Source: Chamaecyparis obtusa
Taxonomy: Eukaryota > Streptophyta > Pinopsida > Cupressales > Cupressaceae
DNA: 64,000 nucleotides
NCBI GenBank assembly: GCA_027943335.1
Contig: BSBK01001536.1
Location: 496,001 to 560,000, forward strand
Reading direction: 5' to 3'
Positions 57,601-64,000 of this stretch are shown piece by piece. The position numbers and the translations under genes are program-made. Positions within the stretch are counted from its first letter, which is position 1. Each line of letters begins with the position of its first letter. The notes under the pieces are model-generated. The model did not search any database, had not been told where the DNA came from, and saw only the letters and a program-made list of their open reading frames with translations.

Positions 57601-59930
57601 GCTCAATGATATACCATTGGTTAATTAATTTATTGTTGAAGGTCTTGGTTTGTTCACCACTAGACCCCTCTACACTTCAAACCTCTTTTAGCATTGATTA
57701 GATCCACATGTAATTAAAAAACATTTCTTGATCATATTATGGTGTAATCTACTAGTGGCTTTACATTTTGTATGCATTCTTGTTTTCCATTTAGAGGTGT
57801 TGATTTGGGATCGGCTCTAAGCCTCTACCACTTGTATGCTTTGATCATCTTGTATCCTTTACATGTTAGTAGTACATTCATCTAGATAGAGTATGTGTTG
57901 TCCAAACACTATATGCTCTCACCTTTTTGATATTGGGAACTTGGTGATCAAAAAGTGAGCAAACATGTATTTGTGTTTTCTATATTAAAAATTTTTAAAA
58001 TAGTGTGGGAACACTTCATCCAGATATATGCATGGCATGCAATTATCATTATACTTGGATATGATTATATGATAGAAAATGTGAATGCAAGCATAGTATT
58101 TATTTTATGTATTATTTATTATGTTCCTATAAAATCATAATGAAATAAACATAGATGAACAAAAATAGATATCCCACATATGTAGATATTGAATTGATTC
58201 TACTTGTTCTCTTTTGAGCATCATGGATTAATGATGATTAAAATATGTTAAATTATTGAAGTAACTCAAGAGAAAGGTATGCCAAGAGTATGGTAGTTAG
58301 TTGGTCAAATTATTAAACCAATATGTTTCATTTCATGGTCAATTTACATGATTTAAGAAAGAGATAGTAGTGTCATAAATGGATGACCAATATTTAGATA
58401 TGACTTATAGCTAAAAAAATATTTGGCCAAAGTGATTTTATGGCTATATGAAATATTAATTCACAATATTTACAAGGTTGCATGTTAGTCAGAAGTCAAT
58501 AGTGGCTAAATGTATCTATGATATGTATGGCTAACCATATGTATTAATGCTTCTACATTTATACAATTAATTTTTAATTTTAATTTTACCATTCATGTCA
58601 TTATCTTCCACCCACATTCAAGTGTTAATCCATTTCCACTAAGATGTTAGGCATGAAACTACCTATTATGTGCTCGGACGTAAAGTTTACATATGATGCT
58701 CTCTTTCTAATGAAATTGATAAGCATATTACTTGGAATTAGATGAGATAGATTAAACATGGAGCATTCATATGTATTTTTGCAAATTGATATACATAATG
58801 TTTAAAATGTTGGACATAAATCTTTTTTATTGTTTGTAGTTCTTATTCTAATTTGAATAAATGTATTATCAACACGTTGAGTTATGATGACCTTTTAAAT
58901 TAGTTGAAGTTGGTTAATCTAATTTATTTATTTTTTGAATTTACGAAACTTGATATTTGAAGTTGATATAGAAACCAAATCTTCATGTAAATATTTAAAT
59001 TTATTCATTTAATAATAAGCTACTTTATTTAAAATTTTAAAGATTAATGACCTCCATAGTATCTTGTATTAGCATTTAGGTTTAAATACGAGATTCGAGG
59101 AGCCTACTAAATTAACTAAACTTAGGTTATAACCATTTTTATAATCTTTTTTAGAGATTTTGAAAAAAAGAGGATCTAGATTAGGGAAACAATCTAGAAA
59201 GAAGAACAAAAGTAGGAGTTAGGTTTGGTAAATAGGAAATTCCCTTTAAATATCTTGTAAGGAGGGGAGTTGGCTAAGCAACATTGCAGTATTATCATCA
59301 TCCTTGGGTCACATAAACTTTAACGTGTTGAAAAAAGAGTGAACCACAAGATTTAAAAAAAACAAATAAACCATCTATAATGTGTGACATGTTATTTGGT
59401 TGTGGATACTATGCACCTATCTTGATTGAGGAGGTCATGGAAGAAAACCTACATTTACACCCTACCTCCTATAGTGCTAAAGTAAATTTAAAAGATTAAC
59501 CTAGGCAAGTATATTATTATTGTGGGATCTGTATGGATAATATTTTGATATTAATAAGGAATTGTAACTTCTAGTTTTATAAATAAAATTTTAGTTCCTT
59601 CTTGAAACTCGTGTGATGTTAATGTCAAATCAATAGATTTTTGGAACAAGATACTTGTATTGATACGTGATAACTTGAATTTACCAAAATAATATGGTGT
59701 GGAAAAAGGATAAATATAGGTAAACATAAGTGGGAATTTATTCCATTGATCTACATGGGATCAATTTGTGACCTTGTTTAGACAGTTGCGGTTACCTCAA
59801 CTCTATTATGACTAAAGGTAAACTAATTTTTAGAACTCAAGACAAGAGGACATGTCCCTTATAGGGCAATGGGAGAATTTTACTACGCTCCTCAAGTATA
59901 TGTTATCAATATCAATGTGAAGAGAGTTTT
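57601..59930. other. Gene-free AT-rich stretch
   Basis: Only short chance frames. No element domains or repeats recognised. The last few hundred bases may be the decayed 5' part of the gypsy fragment that follows. Confidence 0.5.
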
Positions 59931-59934
59931 TATA

Positions 59935-61130
59935 CATGGAAAGTTGTCATGGGATTAGACCCTAAAATAGGAAGAAAGGTGAATGTGCATGGACTTGTGA
60001 CCAAGGATCAAGTATTTGAGAAGGACATAAAGTAAGAACAAAAGATCAAGTTTATCACTACCTCAAGAGAAATTTTTACAAAAGATTTGGTAACCCAAGG
60101 AAACACTAATTCAAAAAAAGAGATAAAACTATAATCATAATTTTAAGAAAGGATTCAAAGATAAGTATGAAAATCAAAACAATGACTTGAGCTGCAAAGG
60201 AAGGGACAATGAGACCAAAGATAGAAATGATAATACAAAGGAATGTGTGTCTATAATAATAAGATCAACAAGAGACTATTTTAGAATTTTATAAGTCTTT
60301 GTTTACTCTCTCACCAAAATATATTATAGAAAAATAATTTATTTGGCAATTGATAATTGGCAATTCGACTACTAGATTGCTCTTATTAAAACCTTAGGTA
60401 TGCCTTTTAGTTGTCCCATTTAATAAAAAATTTTATTAGAGCTATTGAGTATTTTGTGGCACTAAGAGTTCTTAGTGAGTTTCCTTAAAAGTGGGATTTA
60501 TGAAAAAATCTTCATTAATTCAATATGTCAATCAAGTTTAACATAAAAGTATAGCAATGTCTTTTCAAAGACAAGTTAAAACTACCTAACTTCTCCATAG
60601 AGGTGAACCTTTATGTAGTGTCGTTAGGATCTTATGATGTAATCCTTCAGATAATATGCCTTTGACACCAAAGGGTAAAATTATATTGCTTCATAAATAC
60701 TATTGAAGATTTGAGATGACTTGGGGAGCTAAGTTCAAATTCATGGAGATAGACATGAAGTAAAGATAAGGATATTTTTAGCCCTGCAAATCAAAGGAGC
60801 CATAAGGACAGGGTGTGAATTATATGCAACTAAAATAGATCAATTAAAGGGTCTAAGGAACCTATTTTTAAAGATTACACTTTTCTTCAATAATTTTAGG
60901 ATGTATTGTCTAAAGAATTAACTTTACCTCCTTATAAGAATGAATTTGATTTCTCAATTGATATAATTATAGGATCAGAGGCTCAATTGAAATATCCATA
61001 TAAACTAACAATAATAAAGGTTTGAGAGCTAACATTTCAATTGTTGGAATTACTCTCAAAAGGTTTCAGTGCATTTAGTGTGTCTCCATGAGCAACACTC
61101 ATAGTATTTGTTAAAAAAAAATCATGGGTT
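59935..61130 (+). pseudogene. Ty3/gypsy gag-protease-RT fragment
   Basis: Heavily decayed plus-strand fragment. Near 59950-60110 the frame reads LGLDPKIGRKVNVHGLVTKD, a gag C-terminal landmark. Near 60605-60700 it reads NLYVVSLGSYDVIL, the end of a retropepsin domain. Near 60760-60830 it reads LQIKGAIRTGCELYATKID, the linker before RT. Near 60915-61130 it reads LTLPPYKNEFDFSID, LLELLSKGF and FVKKKS, matching the gypsy RT N-terminus up to the point where LCIDYR would follow. The rest of RT, integrase and LTRs are missing. Many stops and shifts. Confidence 0.75.
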
Positions 61131-62460
61131 TTGCATAGTGTTGATGTATGTATTTTCATCCAAATACAAATAATGGGAAATCTCATAAGTGTGGGACTTA
61201 ATTTGTGGGATACCTTTTGCATTTTAAATAAGTCAAAAATTCTCTAAATCTTCAAAGTTAAGGGGGAAAGGAAGAAATACTTCAAACATCAAAACTAAGC
61301 GAATAAAGTGACTCTATGACAATTCACCAAAAGGTGATCCTTTACTTAAATATCCAAACAACAAAATGCATTCATTTAACAACAAAAGAACTTATCCATA
61401 ACTTATAAAAGAGTATAACACATTATTTTCAAAAATTCCTGACTATGATATTTACATCTTAAATGTGCCAAATATGGCTTATACAACTCAAGAACATGAT
61501 TTCTATGTTTTTCCATCACCTTTGACCATGTTGACCAAATTTGACCTATTGGTCTTACGATGCAATTTTGGCTCTTTGGCCTGACAAAATGACTTCAAAT
61601 GATTACAATTAACATCAAAACTTGGTCAAAAGACCTTATTACATATTTTATTAAAAAAATAGATGCCAAATCCTTCTTAGGTCCTTTGTCCCATGGGTGC
61701 TCCTACACCAGTTTGTCCATTGCCTTAAAGTTATTTTGAACTTGGTAAGGCATGAACCTCAACCCTACACTCCCACCTCATGTTTGTAAGGCTTGATAAG
61801 GTCTTACGGTCTTGTGTCCTTTTGTATTATTGATGACCATTGAAAGTGACTATCAAATTGCCAAGACAATAACAATACAATCATCAGTTTGCATGAATTG
61901 GTGTGTACATTTCAAGACTATGTAATCAGTGGCTCATTTCCATATTTTTCATATCTGTGATTTGAACTTTGGTGGAAGATCGGTCAATGAGATTTGTTGT
62001 GGGAATTGTAGTAGAGTGGGTAGTTAATTAGTAGGGAATTAAAAATATAGTCATATTTACCCTGTGACAACAAATGGTCATTTTTGTTAAGAATTTATTT
62101 ATAGGAATGTGATCAATGGATGGATGTGATTTAATAAGGTTTTAATTAAGGAACCCAAGTTACCTTATTCATGCTTTGCATCATATTATTAGTTTTATTA
62201 ATTTTTCCTCCTTCCCATTTCATTTGAAAGGCACATTTTTGTATCATCTTATTAAGTTGTTAACCATTCTGTTATGTCTCGTTGAATCATTTTTTTAAAA
62301 AAATTTATAACACAATTACATTTAAATAACTATTAGTAGTGATGTTTAAAGTTTGGTGATGCTACTTCTCGTTGATATTATTGTTCTTATATTGTGATGA
62401 AGATACAATAGTTACAATGATTTTCCACTCATCTTTAATTTGATTCAAAAAAATTTAATA
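61131..62460. other. Gene-free stretch
   Basis: No gene or element recognised. Confidence 0.5.
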
Positions 62461-62469
62461 CACCCTCAT

Positions 62470-62706
62470 CATAGTTATTAACATTTTTTATTCTCATGGA
62501 TAGGTATTGAAGAACTTGCATGGGTGATAAAAGATCATTTCGATAGGACTTGGAAACTTTTGAAAAGGTGGGCAAGGAACTCAGAGTTTGTTGCAACGAA
62601 CTTGAAGTCAACGAGATCCTCTGTAGAAAATTTAGAAGTAATTCAGAACCCGAAACACATGCACATTTCATTCTCGTTAGGTAAATGTCAAATAAATATA
62701 AGATAG
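62470..62706 (+). pseudogene. Possible plant-transposase fragment upstream of the CACTA transposase
   Basis: The open segment MIKDHFDRTWKLLKRWARNS then FVATNLKSTRSS resembles the W-x3-S-x(n)-N-x2-S/R spacing of En/Spm-associated transposase proteins. The match is short and degenerate, and there is no second line of evidence other than the neighbouring CACTA sequence. Confidence 0.3.
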
Positions 62707-62860
62707 ATCTTAGAACAACTTATTATATCATCTTCTTTCTATTATGGTCTCTACTAAAAGTGACTACTTTCAACAATGTTTTGGCATCTCTATTTTCAAA
62801 TTTATGTTTTTTTTCTTTAAATCAGAAACTAAATTAATAGTGGAATTCATAATATTATAG

Positions 62861-63250
62861 ATGGATCAACATCAAAGGCTTACTATACATCAATATCATG
62901 CATATGATGAGAGAGTAGTTGATGAGGGGGGCATTGACAAATATCCATGCCCATGTAAAAAATGTCTTGGTGGAAAGTTGAAAAAAACAAAGGTGATTTA
63001 TGTACATGTGATAAGATATGGGCATAATGGTATAAGTCGTTGGGCTTATAATTATTATGAAGATATCATAGAATTGCAGATAGTGAGAGATGAAGAGGCA
63101 GAAAACATAGATAAAGTGGCACCAAACATAGGTGAAGAAGTAGAAATATTTGATGAAGGGTTTGAAGTTGATACAATGTTGGATGAGGGTCTAGATGATG
63201 ATTGGGCCAAGTCAATGGAGGATGCTTTAAAGCTCATGTATGCTAGTTAA
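62861..63250 (+). pseudogene. CACTA (En/Spm) transposase, N-terminal transposase-associated domain
   Basis: 129 codons from ATG. Residues 26-66 hold KYPCPCKKC (CPCKKC at 30-35), then VIYVHVIRYGHNGISRWAYN, which are the Cys-rich core and the G-x4-Y/S-x-W ending of the domain that begins TNP2-type transposases. An acidic linker (EEVEIFDEGFEVDTMLDEGL) follows. It ends in a TAA that probably replaces a sense codon, since the homologous protein continues downstream. Confidence 0.85.
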
Positions 63251-64000
63251 AAGTTAAGTCATTTGACAACAATCCTTCAAATTCTTAACTTGCAAGTCGT
63301 GCATGGTTGGAAAAATGAGAGTGTATATCAATTATTGGCATTATTAAGTTCATTTCCACAAGCTAAGTCCACATTGCCAACAAAATGAAGTCAATGTAAA
63401 AATCAAATCAGTAAGCTTGGCTTGGCATATGAAAATATCCACGCACATGTGTGAATGGTTGTGTATTATTTCGCAAAGGTCTTGCAAATGAGACTGAATG
63501 TCCAAAATGTCATGGAGCGAGGTATAGACAAGGGTTGAAATCAATTGTGGTTCCAAGAAATGTTCTTCGACACTTTCTTATATTCCCATGATTACTCTGA
63601 ATGTATAGGTGTAGAGACATTGTTGAAATTTTGTAGTGGCATGCACAAAATAAGAGAACTGATGAAAAACAATGACATGTGCCAGATTCTAAGACATGGA
63701 TGTCCAATTTGATAATAGACGGCCTGATTTTTCCAAGATACTTGTAATATAAGGTTGGGTTTGGCTCTAGATGGGGTGAACCCATTCTCAGATCAAAGTA
63801 CTAAATGGTCAACTTGGCTAGTGTTTCTAATAAATTATAACTCACCTCCATGATTAGCAACTAAACCATTTTTCTTAATGTTAGCATTGATTATACTAGG
63901 AGAGGAAAGTGTGACTTAAAAAATAATAGATGCTTATCTAGAACCATTATATGATGAGATAATGGAATTATGGAAAGGAATTGAAGAAATTCAATCTTTA
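63251..64000 (+). pseudogene. CACTA TNP2-type transposase body, runs off the right edge
   Basis: Continues the transposase in shifting frames: LQVVHGWKNESVYQLLALLS, LGLAYENIHAHVCEW, PKCHGARYRQGLKSIVVPRN, VLRHFLIFP and GLIFPRYL, and at the edge LIILGEESVT then IIDAYLEPLYDEIMELWKG. These follow the order of the TNP2 transposase (G-W-S-N-K-S-F, G-L-x-Y-x-x-I-H-A, C-P-x-C, V-L-R-Y-F, D-V-Y-L-x-P-L-x-x-E-L-x-x-L-W). At least three frameshifts and several stops. The rest of the element lies outside the window. Confidence 0.8.

Noticed and set aside
1..64000. CRISPR arrays, bacterial operons, ribosome-binding sites
   Set aside because: Composition and element content are those of a plant nuclear genome, and no direct-repeat/spacer pattern is present.

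Overview
The window looks like intergenic DNA from a large, repeat-rich seed-plant nuclear genome. The evidence is plant-type Ty1/copia and Ty3/gypsy (Tat-like) LTR retrotransposons, primer-binding sites matching plant tRNA 3' ends, a CACTA (En/Spm) transposase fragment and copies of a plant 5S rRNA segment. I infer a gymnosperm-like genome from the density of old, nested, decayed elements, but the sequence does not prove it. I found no intact host gene, no tRNA gene and no CRISPR array. Almost every long reading frame belongs to a transposable element or is a shadow of one.

Left part (1-20.1 kb). Positions 211-875 hold a PBS and an abutting LTR of an element whose body lies off the left edge. 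A decayed plus-strand element follows (frame 1811-3046, continuing at 15305-17130, candidate PPT at 18941 and candidate 3' LTR from 18956). It is split by gypsy-1 (4541-15299, minus strand), which has 2-kb LTRs, an AAGTC target duplication and the order gag-PR-RNaseH-RT-RNaseH-IN. The RNase H-like domain upstream of RT is unusual.

Middle left (20.1-27.8 kb). This holds a copia gag-protease remnant, a tandem array with a 0.7-kb period, an (AT)n microsatellite and a 0.56-kb inverted repeat. Each arm of the inverted repeat carries the promoter-bearing 3' part of 5S rRNA.

Centre (27.8-57.6 kb). A three-level nest is resolved to the base. The outer element (27802-57595, TSD GTAAA) has a copia-type PBS and PPT. 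It carries no polymerase, only a coiled-coil/zinc-knuckle ORF1 and a long ORF2 I do not recognise. Into ORF2 went gypsy-2 (30015-51394, TSD CTTTA), a Tat-type element with two RNase H domains. Into the gag-PR spacer of gypsy-2 went a Tnt1/Tork-like copia (38087-43311, TSD ACCTT). Rejoining the flanks restores the reading frame at both insertion points, so the nesting order is certain. Hand comparison of the LTR pairs gives the order copia youngest, gypsy-2 and the outer element intermediate, gypsy-1 oldest.

Right part (57.6-64 kb). AT-rich sequence without genes contains a plus-strand gypsy gag/PR/RT fragment (about 59.9-61.1 kb). A plus-strand CACTA TNP2-type transposase (from 62861) runs off the right edge. 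All elements carry stops or frameshifts, so none is autonomous as written. The copia is the least damaged.
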